This document shows positions 44,342 to 54,291 of a stretch of 64,000 nt of DNA, one piece after another. The translations under genes were made by a program, and so were the position numbers. The notes under the pieces are model-generated. The model searched no databases. It was not told the origin of the DNA and saw only the letters and a program-made list of their open reading frames with translations. Origin of the DNA: Portibacter lacus (GTDB lineage Bacteria > Bacteroidota > Bacteroidia > Chitinophagales > Saprospiraceae); the NCBI RefSeq assembly GCF_021533215.1, contig NZ_JAJNKA010000008.1, positions 1 to 64,000 on the forward strand, read 5' to 3'. The stretch's first letter is position 1, and each line of letters starts with the position of its first letter.

Positions 44342-46156
44342 TTAGCTAATTGCCATGCTCGGAGAAGTAGCTCTTTTTCTCTCATTCTCTTTCAATAAGA
44401 TCTTTCTCAATCTAATTGATTTCGGTGTAACCTCTACATACTCATCTTCAGCAATATACTCCATGCATTCTTCAAGAGAGAAGACTGTTGGCGGTGCTAA
44501 TTTAGTTTTATCATCAGCTCCAGAAGAACGCATATTACTCATCTTCTTAGCTTTTGTTAAATTCACACATAAGTCACTATCTCTAGTGTGCTCACCTACG
44601 ATCATTCCTTCATAAACTTCTGACTGAGGAGATATAAAGAACTTACCTCTGTCTTGTAATTTATCCATTGCATAAGCAAAAGCATTTCCTTGCTCCATTG
44701 AAACTAGTACTCCTTTGTTTCTAGAAGGGATATCACCTTTCCATGGTTCGAATCTATCGAATCTGTGTGCAATTATCGCTTCACCAGCAGATAAGTTCAT
44801 TAACACAGTTCTTACTCCGATTAATCCTCTAGAAGGAATTTCGAATTCAAGGTGAATTAAGTCACCTTTAGGTTCCATAATTAATAAATCACCTTTTCTT
44901 CTTGTGATTGCTTCGATTACTTTCCCGCTAAATTCTTCAGGAACGTCGATTGTTAATGCCTCAACTGGTTCGCATTTTACACCATCAATTTCTTTGATGA
45001 TAACTCTAGGCTTACCTACTTGAAGTTCATATCCTTCTCTTCTCATTGTTTCTATAACAACAGATAAGTGCATGATACCTCTTCCATAAACGATAAATGC
45101 TTCTGGAGTAGCACCTTGCTCAACTCTTAAGGCAAGATTTCTTTCAGTTTCCTTTTCTAATCTTTCTTTAATGTGACGAGAAGTAACGAAATCTCCTTCT
45201 TTACCGAACATCGGACTATTGTTAATCGTGAACAACATACTCATCGTAGGTTCATCAATTGTGATAGCTGGTAATGCTTCAGGATGTTCAAAGTGACAAA
45301 TCGTATCTCCGATTTCAAAATCAGCGATACCAGTAATTGCACAAAGGTCACCACATTCTACTTTTTCTACTTTTTGTTTCCCAAGACCATTAAAAACAAA
45401 TATTTCTTTGATTTTTGATCTTACAACTGAACCATCTCTTTTTACTAAAGATATAGGCATTGTCATATTGATTTCTCCTCTATGAACTCTACCTATTGCA
45501 ATTCGGCCAACATATGAAGAATAGTCGATAGTTGTAATTTGCATCTGAAGAGGTCCTTCATTTACTGGAGGTTCAGGAATAACTTCAATAATTTTATCTA
45601 ACAAGTATGAGATATCATCCGCAGGTTTATCCCATTCTGCTCCCATCCAATTATGTTTAGCTGATCCATATACAGTTTCAAAATCTAACTGTTCTTCTGT
45701 TGCATCTAAGTTAAACATCAGTTCGAAAACATCTTCCTGTACTTCGTCAGGTCTACAGTTTTCTTTGTCTACTTTATTAACTACAACGATAGGTTTTAGT
45801 CCTAACTCAAGTGCTTTCTGTGTTACATATCTAGTCTGAGGCATTGCTCCTTCGAATGCATCAACTAAAATAAGAACTCCATCAGCCATATTAAGTACAC
45901 GCTCTACTTCACCACCGAAATCGGCGTGACCAGGAGTGTCGATCAAATTGATCTTATAACCTTTATAGTTAACAGTAATGTTTTTTGCGAAAATGGTTAT
46001 ACCACGTTCTCTTTCTTGATCATTGTTATCAAGAATTAAATCTCCTTCCGGAAGTTTTTCTCCGATATCCTGACAGTAGTGAATCATCTTGTCAGTTAAC
46101 GTTGTTTTTCCGTGATCTACGTGAGCGATTACCGCCACATTTCTAATTTTATTCAT
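44342..46156 (-). CDS. typA: Ribosome-associated GTPase TypA/BipA
   Basis: 604 residues from the ATG complementary to 46154-46156 (MNKIRNVAVIAHVDHGKTTLTDKM), the standard TypA start; the frame extends 15 codons upstream without family support. G1 AHVDHGKTTL, G2/G3 RERGITI and DTPGHADFGGEVERVL, G4 NKVDKENCRP. C-terminal part with GRGIMHLSVVIETMRREGYELQVGKP and SRGLIGVRTVLMN. It is a translational GTPase involved in ribosome assembly and stress adaptation. Confidence 0.95.
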   Translation of the reverse strand: MNKIRNVAVIAHVDHGKTTLTDKMIHYCQDIGEKLPEGDLILDNNDQERERGITIFAKNITVNYKGYKINLIDTPGHADFGGEVERVLNMADGVLILVDAFEGAMPQTRYVTQKALELGLKPIVVVNKVDKENCRPDEVQEDVFELMFNLDATEEQLDFETVYGSAKHNWMGAEWDKPADDISYLLDKIIEVIPEPPVNEGPLQMQITTIDYSSYVGRIAIGRVHRGEINMTMPISLVKRDGSVVRSKIKEIFVFNGLGKQKVEKVECGDLCAITGIADFEIGDTICHFEHPEALPAITIDEPTMSMLFTINNSPMFGKEGDFVTSRHIKERLEKETERNLALRVEQGATPEAFIVYGRGIMHLSVVIETMRREGYELQVGKPRVIIKEIDGVKCEPVEALTIDVPEEFSGKVIEAITRRKGDLLIMEPKGDLIHLEFEIPSRGLIGVRTVLMNLSAGEAIIAHRFDRFEPWKGDIPSRNKGVLVSMEQGNAFAYAMDKLQDRGKFFISPQSEVYEGMIVGEHTRDSDLCVNLTKAKKMSNMRSSGADDKTKLAPPTVFSLEECMEYIAEDEYVEVTPKSIRLRKILLKENERKRATSPSMAIS

Positions 46157-46249
46157 ATGTTCTTGCGAATTATGCCGCAAAAGTACGCTTTTTTTCGTCA
46201 ATAAAACTAAATACTGTAAAAATAAATGATTAATTAACGAATAGATAAC

Positions 46250-46852
46250 TTATTGAACCTCAACTTTTAATGACTTTGGGATTTCAGGAGGATGCGAGCG
46301 GCATACAGTATTGTTTAGATTGTCCAATACGAACAATTCTATTCTTCGATTATACCTTCTTCCAGTATCATCTTCGGTGTTTAGGGCGATTGGTTTCGAA
46401 TCGGCATAGGAATCGATACTGATATTTCTTACGGAGATCCCTTCTGATATTAGATACTGTTTTGCTTGATTTGCTCTTCTAGCAGAAAGTTTCTCATTGT
46501 ATTCTCTGCGACCTTTACTATCTGTAAATGCTCTAATCCTAGCTTTGAAGTTTGAATTTTGGTCAATTATTAAAGCCACTTTCTCAAGTTCAAGTTTTGC
46601 AGTATTAGAAAGTAAATCAGAATTGTAGTCAAATAGGATCCAGTTTAAATCACAATCATATTGGCTGAGTTCTTCTCTGGTTGCATTTAATTCGAGAGTA
46701 GGAACATCAGGAGTTTCTGGTTCAAGTTCTATGGTTCTGATATTGGAATCAGAAATGATCTCTTTTTGCGTGAAGTCACAACTACTAAGTAAGATACCAG
46801 CCATCAGCAAGTATAGTACATAGAATTTAGTTATCTGGGGTGCAAGTTTCAT
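46250..46852 (-). CDS. OmpA-family lipoprotein
   Basis: 200 residues. Lipoprotein signal (about 12-25, LLMAGILLSSCD). OmpA C-terminal peptidoglycan-binding domain about 70-175: LFDYNSDLLSNTAKLELEKVALII, FTDSKGRREYNEKLSARRANQAKQYLISEGI, and GRRYNRRIELFVL. It should link the outer membrane to peptidoglycan. It lies 93 bp upstream of typA on the same strand. Confidence 0.85.
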   Translation of the reverse strand: MKLAPQITKFYVLYLLMAGILLSSCDFTQKEIISDSNIRTIELEPETPDVPTLELNATREELSQYDCDLNWILFDYNSDLLSNTAKLELEKVALIIDQNSNFKARIRAFTDSKGRREYNEKLSARRANQAKQYLISEGISVRNISIDSYADSKPIALNTEDDTGRRYNRRIELFVLDNLNNTVCRSHPPEIPKSLKVEVQ

Positions 46853-47091
46853 AATATGATCTAATAACTGATTTTATTTTATTTCTATTACAATATAGTC
46901 ATGATAAATCACTAAGTCCAATAATAAATTAATTTTTACCAAATGCGGACAAATGTTAAAAATTTTCAATTTGTGACAAATGGCTTCCATTACCGTCTTA
47001 ATGTTAAGGATAATCTAAATTTTAGGTGTCATCAAACAAAAGACTATTGACAATAGTTATAAAAATGAACAAATTAAATAAAAGTTACAAT

Positions 47092-47235
47092 ATGCCTCAT
47101 TCTGAAATTAAAATTAAGGCCATTCATAAAAGACCTCCTATCAGGATTAAGAGGAAGAATACTTCGTCCGGGAGTTTACATCGGGTTCTATTGTACCTAT
47201 TTAAGTCATTAGGCCTATATAGAAGAGCTCACTAA
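47092..47235 (+). CDS. Small basic hypothetical protein
   Basis: 47 residues from ATG 47092 (MPHSEIKIKAIHKRPPIRIK), strongly basic, with a C-terminal LHRVLLYLFKSLGLYRR amphipathic helix. ATG 47065 would add nine residues and GTG 47026 twenty-two. No family recognised; it could be a nucleic-acid-binding or membrane-active peptide, or a chance frame. Located 32 bp upstream of the hydrolase-OsmC gene. Confidence 0.35.
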   Translation: MPHSEIKIKAIHKRPPIRIKRKNTSSGSLHRVLLYLFKSLGLYRRAH

Positions 47236-47267
47236 ATGTTATATTTGGCAAATTAATATTGTTTAAG

Positions 47268-48476
47268 ATGCCATCACAGAAAGTTTCATTTTTAAATGCT
47301 AATGGGAAGTTATTAAGCGGAAAGCTCGAGCTTCCGATGATAAAGAAACCATACCCATACGCCATTTTTGCCCACGTTTTTACAGGAAATAAAAATTTAA
47401 AAGCAGCAAGACATATTAGTCGTGCTTTGAATTTAGAAGGTATTGCTGTGCTCAGATTTGATTTTACAGGATTAGGAGAAAGTGAGGGAGACTTTAGTCA
47501 CACAAACTTTTCAACAAATGTGGATGATATCAAAGCCGCCGCTAAGTATCTCAGTGAAAATTATGAATCACCAAGCATTATAATTGGTCATTCACTTGGA
47601 GGTGCAGCTGCACTTTATGCTGGAGCAGAAATGGAATCTGTGAAAGCCGTGGCGACGATAGGTGCGCCCTTCCAACCAGAACATGTGAAAAATTTAATCG
47701 GTGATTCTATAGAAGAAATCAATGAAAAAGGTGCGGCAATCATTTCTGTAGATAACAGAGAATTTACCATAAGACGTCAATTTATAGAAGACCTTTCTCG
47801 AAAAGATACTCTTGAAATCATTAAAGATTTTGACAAAGCGCTGTTAATTTTACATTCACCTCAAGATCGAGTAGTAGAAATCGAAAACGCAGCTCAAATA
47901 TACCATGCAGCAAAACATCCTAAAAGTTTCGTTACCTTGAATGGGGCGAATCACATGCTCAATAATAAAAGTGATTCATTCTACGCCGGCCGTGTCATAG
48001 GATCATGGGTTCAGAGATATGTAACACAGAAAGAAGAAGTGAAGCTAACCACAACGAAGCAAGTTATGGTGAAGCTAGAAAATGAAGGTTTCACAACGGA
48101 GATAATGGCTGGTAGACATGGACTTGTTGCTGATGAATCAGAGAATTTAGGAGGGAATGATTTTGGCCCCTCTCCATACGAATTATTAAATGCAGCGCTC
48201 GGAGCGTGCACGGCAATGACCCTTCAGATGTATGCGCGTAGAAAAAAGTGGCCGCTTGAAACCGTTAATGTTCATCTTTCCTTTGATCGGAAATATGCAG
48301 ACGATTGCGCTGATTGCTCAAATCCAAAAAGTAAAATCAGCCACATCGATGTATGTATTGCACTAGAAGGTGACTTGAGCGATGAGCAGCGAACTCGATT
48401 ACTGGAAATTGCTGATAAGTGCCCTGTGCATAAGACGCTAGCGGAAAATGTTAGTTTTAATACGTATCTTGAGTAG
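47268..48476 (+). CDS. Alpha/beta hydrolase-OsmC fusion protein
   Basis: 402 residues from ATG 47268. The N-terminal hydrolase domain (about 1-250) has the nucleophile motif GHSLGGAA (about residue 107) and the His in NGANHML near 227. The OsmC-like domain (about 270-402) contains LVADESENLGGNDFGPSPYELLNAALGACTAMTLQMYARRKKW with the redox Cys and a second Cys in ADKCPVHKTL. The family is known as bifunctional alpha/beta hydrolase/OsmC; the OsmC part reduces organic hydroperoxides. The last codons are duplicated downstream (see 49008-49040). Confidence 0.9.
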   Translation: MPSQKVSFLNANGKLLSGKLELPMIKKPYPYAIFAHVFTGNKNLKAARHISRALNLEGIAVLRFDFTGLGESEGDFSHTNFSTNVDDIKAAAKYLSENYESPSIIIGHSLGGAAALYAGAEMESVKAVATIGAPFQPEHVKNLIGDSIEEINEKGAAIISVDNREFTIRRQFIEDLSRKDTLEIIKDFDKALLILHSPQDRVVEIENAAQIYHAAKHPKSFVTLNGANHMLNNKSDSFYAGRVIGSWVQRYVTQKEEVKLTTTKQVMVKLENEGFTTEIMAGRHGLVADESENLGGNDFGPSPYELLNAALGACTAMTLQMYARRKKWPLETVNVHLSFDRKYADDCADCSNPKSKISHIDVCIALEGDLSDEQRTRLLEIADKCPVHKTLAENVSFNTYLE

Positions 48477-48493
48477 GAAATTAAGTTCCGCCC

Positions 48494-48951
48494 ATGAAGA
48501 AAACTTTAGGAATCATATTTCTTTTCTTTTTTTGTTTACCGCTTCATAGTCAGACCAACGAAGGGACTGAATTTTGGTTAGGGTCGTATGTTTATGACTA
48601 TGTTAACGATGGAAGAAATATAGTCATCATTACTTCTAGATACGAAACTTCAGGAATTGTTGAAATTCCAGGTTTACAGAAGTCTTTTACAGGTTCTATT
48701 GATTTAGTTACAAATTACATTGACGTTTGATCTTTGGGAATGAAATTATCGAGATGTCTGTGATTGTCAAAAGTCGATGGGGTGAGGTAGTCTTTTTTAG
48801 TGAGGATGCAGATCCTAGATGGGATGGCGAATTTCTAGGAGAAAAGGCAGCACCAGGTGTTTATTTTTACCAAGTAAACATTAAAAGCAACATTGAAGAA
48901 GGAGCTATTCAAGAAGATCAATATTTGGGTACCATAACTTTGCTCAGGTAA
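48494..48951 (+). pseudogene. Collapsed copy of the downstream gliding-type surface protein
   Basis: The first 78 codons (signal peptide, HSQTNEGTEFWLGSYVYD) match the N-terminus of the intact gene at 49064. The last part (VIVKSRWGEVVFFSEDADPRW... LGTITLLR) matches its C-terminus. About 600 codons between them are missing, and the two pieces are in different frames (join near 48725). It is an internal-deletion remnant of a tandem duplicate, not two genes. Confidence 0.85.
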
Positions 48952-49063
48952 TTGAATGATAATTATTGAACTTCCATACAATTTTAAAGTAAAGCCGTTA
49001 TAACACTGGTAGAAAATGTTAGTTTTAACATTTATCTTGACTTAACAATCCATTAATTAACCA

Positions 49064-51337
49064 ATGTTGAAAGCTTTAGGAATAATCAGTCTTCTTTTTT
49101 TATGTCTTTCTCTTTCAAGTCAGACGAACGAAGGGAATGAATTTTGGTTTGGGTTTATGGAACACATCGATATCAATAATAATGAGAAAGTAGTGATGAT
49201 TACCTCGAAGTTCAATACCAGTGGGCGAGTAAGCATACCGAATCGAAATTGGACAGAAACTTACACCGTTGCAGCGGGCCAAGTAATCGTCATTACCCTT
49301 CCAGATTTAACTGAAAATATCGGGTCGGAGTCATTTGATAATACAGGGGTTCAAGTTGTTTCTGATTTGCCAGTCTCTGTATACATTCATCAGTATCACC
49401 AATTTAGGTCAGAAGCGTCCGTTGTTTTGCCTGTGAATTCTATAGGCAGTTCTTATTTCGCCATGACGTACCAAGGCGTTTATAACCAAGGGCAAGACTA
49501 TCCATCTGAATTTCTGATAGTTGCTGTAGCAGATGAAACGATTATTGAAATAGAGCTGAGTGATCGAATAAAAAGTGGTAAAGCTGCTGGTGAGAAGATT
49601 AATATTACATTGGATAAAGGAGAAACTTATCAAGTTCAGGCAGCTAATGCTTCTGGGGATTTATCAGGAACATATATTAAAGGAGATAAAAATTTTGCAT
49701 TCTTTTCTGGGAATTCATGGACAGAAGTGCCGAATGGATGTAATGCTAGAGATAATTTAATGGAGCAGATGTATGCGGTAGGTACCTGGGGGAAGAAATT
49801 TGTCACAGTTCCTAGTGCTAAAATGTCTTTTGATATTTTTAGAATTATGGCAGCAGAAAACAATACACAGATAAGCATAGAAAGCAGCAATGGAAATGTT
49901 GAAAATATAATCTTAAGTAAGGGGAAGTTTGTTGAAAAAAGATATTCAAGTGCAAAGTTGATTGAAGCGAATAAACCAATTCAAGTTGGGCATTTTATAG
50001 TTGGGTCTGATTGCGGCGGCTATAGTATAGGTGATCCATCTATGCTCATGTTAAATAGTGTAACACAGACAAGAGATACGGTGACGCTGTTTAACTCTAG
50101 ACTACAAGATATTCAAGAAAATTATATCAATATTATTGCATTTACCAGTGATATACCACTGATAACCGTGGATGGAGGAGGCATCCCTAATTCGGCTGAA
50201 ATAGAGGCTGTGGGGGCGGATGGTTTATATAGTTTTATTAGATTAGAAGTTAGGGCTGGTGCGCATACGATAATTTCAGAAGGCTGCGGCGTTATCGCTT
50301 CAGCTTATGGTTATGGACCAGCGGAATCCTACGCATATAGTGGAGGGGCAAGTTTTAATACGATCAATGTTAACCCTATACCAGATGGAGGTTGCTTAAA
50401 TGATACGGTGTTTTTTGATGCCAATTTACCAGAAGAGCGTTATTCTTTTCTGTGGGATCTTGGGAATGATATTATTCGGACAGATCGAAGCTTTGAAATG
50501 TACTATGATGAGTTAGGTAGTTTCCCTGCGATGTTGATTATAACAGATGATTGTATAGGAACGGTCGATACTTTTAATAAGGATATTGTTATAAGTTTAA
50601 GACAAGGCGTGGAGACCATTGGAGATGTAATGGTTTGTGAGGAAGAGCGTTTTGAATTAGGAGCCACTGATGTGGCAAATGCGAGCTATTTGTGGACAGG
50701 ACCCAATGGATTCCTTTCAGAAGAACAGTTTCCAGAAATATCAGAATCTGAACTTAGTCACAATGGTCAATATTCAGTTGTGGGTATTGTCTCAGGATGT
50801 GCTACTTATCCATCTATTTCTAATGTTGATATTTTTCCGTTACCCAATCCAGATTTCAACCAAGACGTTTTCTATTGCAATTTAAGGACTGAGATTTTTC
50901 TGAATCCGGGTGATTTTGAAACTTATCAATGGCATGATGGTACTTCAGATCAAGAATTCCTTGTTGATGGAGATGGATTTTATGCAGTAACCGTTTCGAA
51001 TGAATTCGGGTGTTTTCAGGAAGTAAATATTTCTATGGAAGAACGTTGCCCTACAGAATTTTTCATTCCTAATGTTTTTTCACCTAATGATGATGGTATT
51101 AATGATATATGGAGAATAGAAGGACATGATATAACGTCTTTTAGCCTATTGGTCAAGGATCGTTGGGGAGAAATTGTGTATGAAAGTATGGATGAAACGA
51201 TAGGGTGGGATGGTCAGTTTCATGGGAAGATCGCTATTTCTGATGTTTACTTTTATGAATTACATGTTTCAGGATTTCGAGAGAATGGTGATGTCTATGA
51301 AGAGGATGTTCTAGGTACAGTGACGTTGTTAAGGTAG
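49064..51337 (+). CDS. Surface protein with IgGFc-binding-like N-terminus and gliding-motility C-terminal domain
   Basis: 757 residues. After the signal peptide (cleavage after LSSQ) comes the TNEGNEFWFGFME... domain (about 20-430) typical of IgGFc-binding-like secreted proteins of Bacteroidota, with SVYIHQYHQFRSEASVVLPV. PKD-like and Ig-like segments cover about 440-650. The end is a type-B T9SS/gliding-motility domain (FFIPNVFSPNDDGINDIWRI... LLVKDRWGEIVYES... LGTVTLLR). It is secreted by T9SS and displayed at the surface, possibly as an adhesin. A 33-bp tail of the upstream hydrolase-OsmC gene is repeated just before it, showing a tandem duplication. Confidence 0.85.
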   Translation: MLKALGIISLLFLCLSLSSQTNEGNEFWFGFMEHIDINNNEKVVMITSKFNTSGRVSIPNRNWTETYTVAAGQVIVITLPDLTENIGSESFDNTGVQVVSDLPVSVYIHQYHQFRSEASVVLPVNSIGSSYFAMTYQGVYNQGQDYPSEFLIVAVADETIIEIELSDRIKSGKAAGEKINITLDKGETYQVQAANASGDLSGTYIKGDKNFAFFSGNSWTEVPNGCNARDNLMEQMYAVGTWGKKFVTVPSAKMSFDIFRIMAAENNTQISIESSNGNVENIILSKGKFVEKRYSSAKLIEANKPIQVGHFIVGSDCGGYSIGDPSMLMLNSVTQTRDTVTLFNSRLQDIQENYINIIAFTSDIPLITVDGGGIPNSAEIEAVGADGLYSFIRLEVRAGAHTIISEGCGVIASAYGYGPAESYAYSGGASFNTINVNPIPDGGCLNDTVFFDANLPEERYSFLWDLGNDIIRTDRSFEMYYDELGSFPAMLIITDDCIGTVDTFNKDIVISLRQGVETIGDVMVCEEERFELGATDVANASYLWTGPNGFLSEEQFPEISESELSHNGQYSVVGIVSGCATYPSISNVDIFPLPNPDFNQDVFYCNLRTEIFLNPGDFETYQWHDGTSDQEFLVDGDGFYAVTVSNEFGCFQEVNISMEERCPTEFFIPNVFSPNDDGINDIWRIEGHDITSFSLLVKDRWGEIVYESMDETIGWDGQFHGKIAISDVYFYELHVSGFRENGDVYEEDVLGTVTLLR

Positions 51338-51375
51338 GCAATGAACATTAGTCTTAAGACTGCAAATAGAAGCTT

Positions 51376-52447
51376 GCAGGACTACATAGCATTTAGACCA
51401 GTAAGCCGCGGGAAGTATTCGAGCGAGTGCAAGGACTGCTGAGCTTAATGCGGTTTAATTCGAGTGCAAATCAACTACAACACTTTCCTTCAACACTCTT
51501 GTTGCTCATTTAAAGGTATCGCATGGAAATTGATCTTAATTATTTCGTTCTGAAGTACGAGGTCCTATGGTCGCAAGACTTGAATGATGAACTTTCTAAA
51601 GGAGCTTGGACTTTAGTCCGAGAAAAACAAGAAGCTTGCTGGTATACATAGCATTTAGACCAGTAAGCCGCGGGAAGTATTCGAGCGAGTGCAAGGACTG
51701 CTGAGCTGAATGCGGTTTAATTCGCGTACAAATCAACTACAACACTTCCAATCTCTACTCTTATTGCTCATTTAAAGGTATCTCATCGAAATTATTCTCA
51801 ATAATCTCGCACTGAAGTACGAGGTCCAGTGGTCGCAAGACTTGAATGATAAACTGTCTAAAGGAGCTTGGACTTTAGTCCGAGCAAAACAAGAAGCTTG
51901 CAGGTCTACATAGCATTTAGACCAGTAAGCCGCGGGAAGTATTCGAGCGAGTGCAAGGACTGCTGGGCTGAATGCGGTTTAATTCGCGTGCAAAACAACT
52001 ACAACACTTTCCATCAACACTCTTGTTGCTCATTTAAAGGTTTCTCCTCGAAATTGATCTTAATTATTTCGTTCTGAAGTACGAGGTCCTATGCTCGTAT
52101 GACTTTAAAGATGAACTTTCTAAAGGAGCTTGGACTTTAGTCCGAGAAAAACAAGTAGCTTGCAGGTCTACATAGCATTTAGACCAGTAAGCCGCGGGAA
52201 GTATTCGAGCGAGTGCAAGGATTGCTGAGCTGAATGCGGTTTAATTCGTGTGCAAAACAACTACAACACTTCCAATCTCTACTCTTGTTGCTCATTTAAA
52301 GGTTTCTCATCGAAATTGATCTTAATTATTTCGTTCTGAAGTACGAGGTCCTATGCTCGCAAAACTTGAATGATAATCTGTCTAAAGAAGCTTGAACTTT
52401 ATTCCGAAGAAAACAGGAAGCTTGCAGGTCTACATAGCATTTAGACA
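51376..52447. repeat. Tandem array 2: 262-bp units with a 63-bp structured core and REP-like hairpins
   Basis: Cores at 51389-51451, 51651-51713, 51913-51975 and 52175-52237, with a truncated fifth start at 52437-52446; the period is exactly 262 bp. The core begins GCATTTAG and ends CTGAATGC (CTTAATGC in copy 1), which pair, and is clearly related to the 62-bp core of array 1. Each unit also has GGAG followed by the hairpin CTTGGACTTTAGTCCGAG (51601-51622, 51863-51884, 52125-52146; decayed near 52387). The opposite strand of TTCTGAAGTACGAGGTCC gives a second, inverted hairpin of the same format. The array fills the convergent gap between the surface-protein gene and hscA, ending 3 bp before the latter's stop codon. 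Confidence 0.9.
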
Positions 52448-52449
52448 AA

Positions 52450-54291
52450 TCACAATTCCTTTCCCTTCAATGCATCACTTATCGCATAATCCAAGGCTTT
52501 CTCAGCTAAAGGTCTAGAATAAACATTTAATTTTTCCATAGAGCTATTAATCGCATCCTTATCATCTCCCTTCGCTGCAACCTCTAATTCCTTCGTCATG
52601 GATATTAGCTGTTCGATTTCTTCCTTGGTAAACAAGTTCTTATTGTGATCTATGAATTTCTTAGAAGATAAAATCACATTGTTCGCTTCGTTTCGAGCCT
52701 CTAAAAGCGCTCTTTTCGCTAGATCACCTTCCGCATGGGTAAACGAATCCAACAACATCTTTCCCATTTCTTCTTCACTCAATGAATACTGAGACCTGAT
52801 TTCTATTTTCTGCGCAATCCCTGATCTTAGTTCTGATGCTTTAACGACTAGAATTCCATCAGCATCCAAAATAAATTGGATTTCGATCTTCGGAATACCT
52901 GCTGGCATGGGAGGAATACCACTTAAGATAAATTCACCAAGTTTTCGATTGTCTTCTACCATGTCACGCTCTCCCTGGTAAACACTAACTTTTAAGTTTT
53001 TCTGTCCATCAACTGAAGTGGTGTAATTTCGACCAACCTTCGCTGGAATCTTGTTATTTCTAGGAATAATCGAATCCATCAGTCCACCTACGGTTTCGAT
53101 ACCAAGTGATAATGGCGTAACATCTAGCAGCAACATACCTTTTTGATTCCCTGCAAGAATATCTCCTTGAATAGCAGCACCAAGGGCAACCACTTCATCA
53201 GGGTTAATTTTGTCTTCTACTGTCTTCCCGAAAAATTCAGAAACCGCAGTTTTTACAAGAGGAACCCTTGTGGATCCACCTACAAGTATTACATTTGAAA
53301 TATCTGAAGATGTTAAGTTAGCATCTGAAAGTGCTTTTCTGCACGAATCGATTGTCCGGTCAATTAACGGTTGAATGAGGCTATTAAATTGACCTAAAGA
53401 AATAGATAAACCATTATTAGTATAAGAATCATTACTCGATAAAGCTTGCTTAGCTTCTTCTGCTTGAAGCCTAATTTCTTGCTTAAATGACTTATCCTCG
53501 TTAAATTTCCTAGCGTCGACGGAGCCTTCATTTATCCAAAAGTCAATGATTTTACGATCAAAGTCATCACCACCTAAGAAAGTATCTCCATTAGTAGACA
53601 ATACCTCAAAGATACCTTGCTGAATCTGTAAAATAGAAACATCAAAAGTTCCACCACCTAAATCATAAACGGCTACCGTCTTTTCATCATTCGGATCAAC
53701 ACCTATTCCATATGCTAGAGAAGCAGCTGTAGGTTCATTAATGATTCTTAGAACATCTAGCCCTGCCAGTTTTCCCGCATCTCTAGTCGCCTGTCTTTGG
53801 GTATCATTAAAGTATGCAGGAACGGTAATTACCGCTTTTTGTACCGTTTGTCCAAGCCTATTTTCTATTCTCAGTTTAAGTGCTTTCAAGATTTCTGCAG
53901 AAAGTTCTATTGGAGAATAAAACTGTTCTCCAACTTGAATCTTTACCAATGCATTTTCATCTTGATCAATAATCTTATATGAAAGGTAGTTTTCGAAATC
54001 ATTAACATCATTATAGGATTTCCCCATCAACCTTTTCACAGAATATATCGTTCTCTCAGGCTGAGTAATCAGTTTTTCTTTAGCAAGATCTCCAACCAAG
54101 ATCCCAGAATCATCGAAATGAATGATGGATGGTACAAGTGTGCGCTTGCCATTTTCATCTTTTACTGCTTTTGCAGTACCATTTTCTATATGTGCAACCA
54201 GACTATTAGTCGTTCCTAGATCTATTCCTACGATCAAATCATCATTTTTCTCTACTGTTCCAGTGGAAAGATTTATTGGTATTTTAGCCAT
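52450..54291 (-). CDS. hscA: Hsp70 chaperone, HscA-like
   Basis: 613 residues. The N-terminus is MAKIPINLSTGTVEKNDDLIVGIDLGTTNSLVA, with the extension before the ATPase start seen in HscA rather than DnaK. Also present: VPAYFNDTQRQATRDAGKLAGL, RIINEPTAASLAYG, DLGGGTFDVSIL and ILVGGSTRVPLV. The substrate-binding half is complete. HscA assists IscU in Fe-S cluster transfer; no isc genes are adjacent, so the assignment rests on sequence form only and a second DnaK-type role is possible. Confidence 0.8.
   Translation of the reverse strand: MAKIPINLSTGTVEKNDDLIVGIDLGTTNSLVAHIENGTAKAVKDENGKRTLVPSIIHFDDSGILVGDLAKEKLITQPERTIYSVKRLMGKSYNDVNDFENYLSYKIIDQDENALVKIQVGEQFYSPIELSAEILKALKLRIENRLGQTVQKAVITVPAYFNDTQRQATRDAGKLAGLDVLRIINEPTAASLAYGIGVDPNDEKTVAVYDLGGGTFDVSILQIQQGIFEVLSTNGDTFLGGDDFDRKIIDFWINEGSVDARKFNEDKSFKQEIRLQAEEAKQALSSNDSYTNNGLSISLGQFNSLIQPLIDRTIDSCRKALSDANLTSSDISNVILVGGSTRVPLVKTAVSEFFGKTVEDKINPDEVVALGAAIQGDILAGNQKGMLLLDVTPLSLGIETVGGLMDSIIPRNNKIPAKVGRNYTTSVDGQKNLKVSVYQGERDMVEDNRKLGEFILSGIPPMPAGIPKIEIQFILDADGILVVKASELRSGIAQKIEIRSQYSLSEEEMGKMLLDSFTHAEGDLAKRALLEARNEANNVILSSKKFIDHNKNLFTKEEIEQLISMTKELEVAAKGDDKDAINSSMEKLNVYSRPLAEKALDYAISDALKGKEL

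Noticed and set aside
48727-48951. Separate small gene downstream of 48494
   Set aside because: Its sequence matches the C-terminus of the intact surface protein, so it is the tail of a collapsed copy.
51868-52077. Plus-strand ORF inside array 2
   Set aside because: Lies across the repeat unit; sister units do not keep the frame open.
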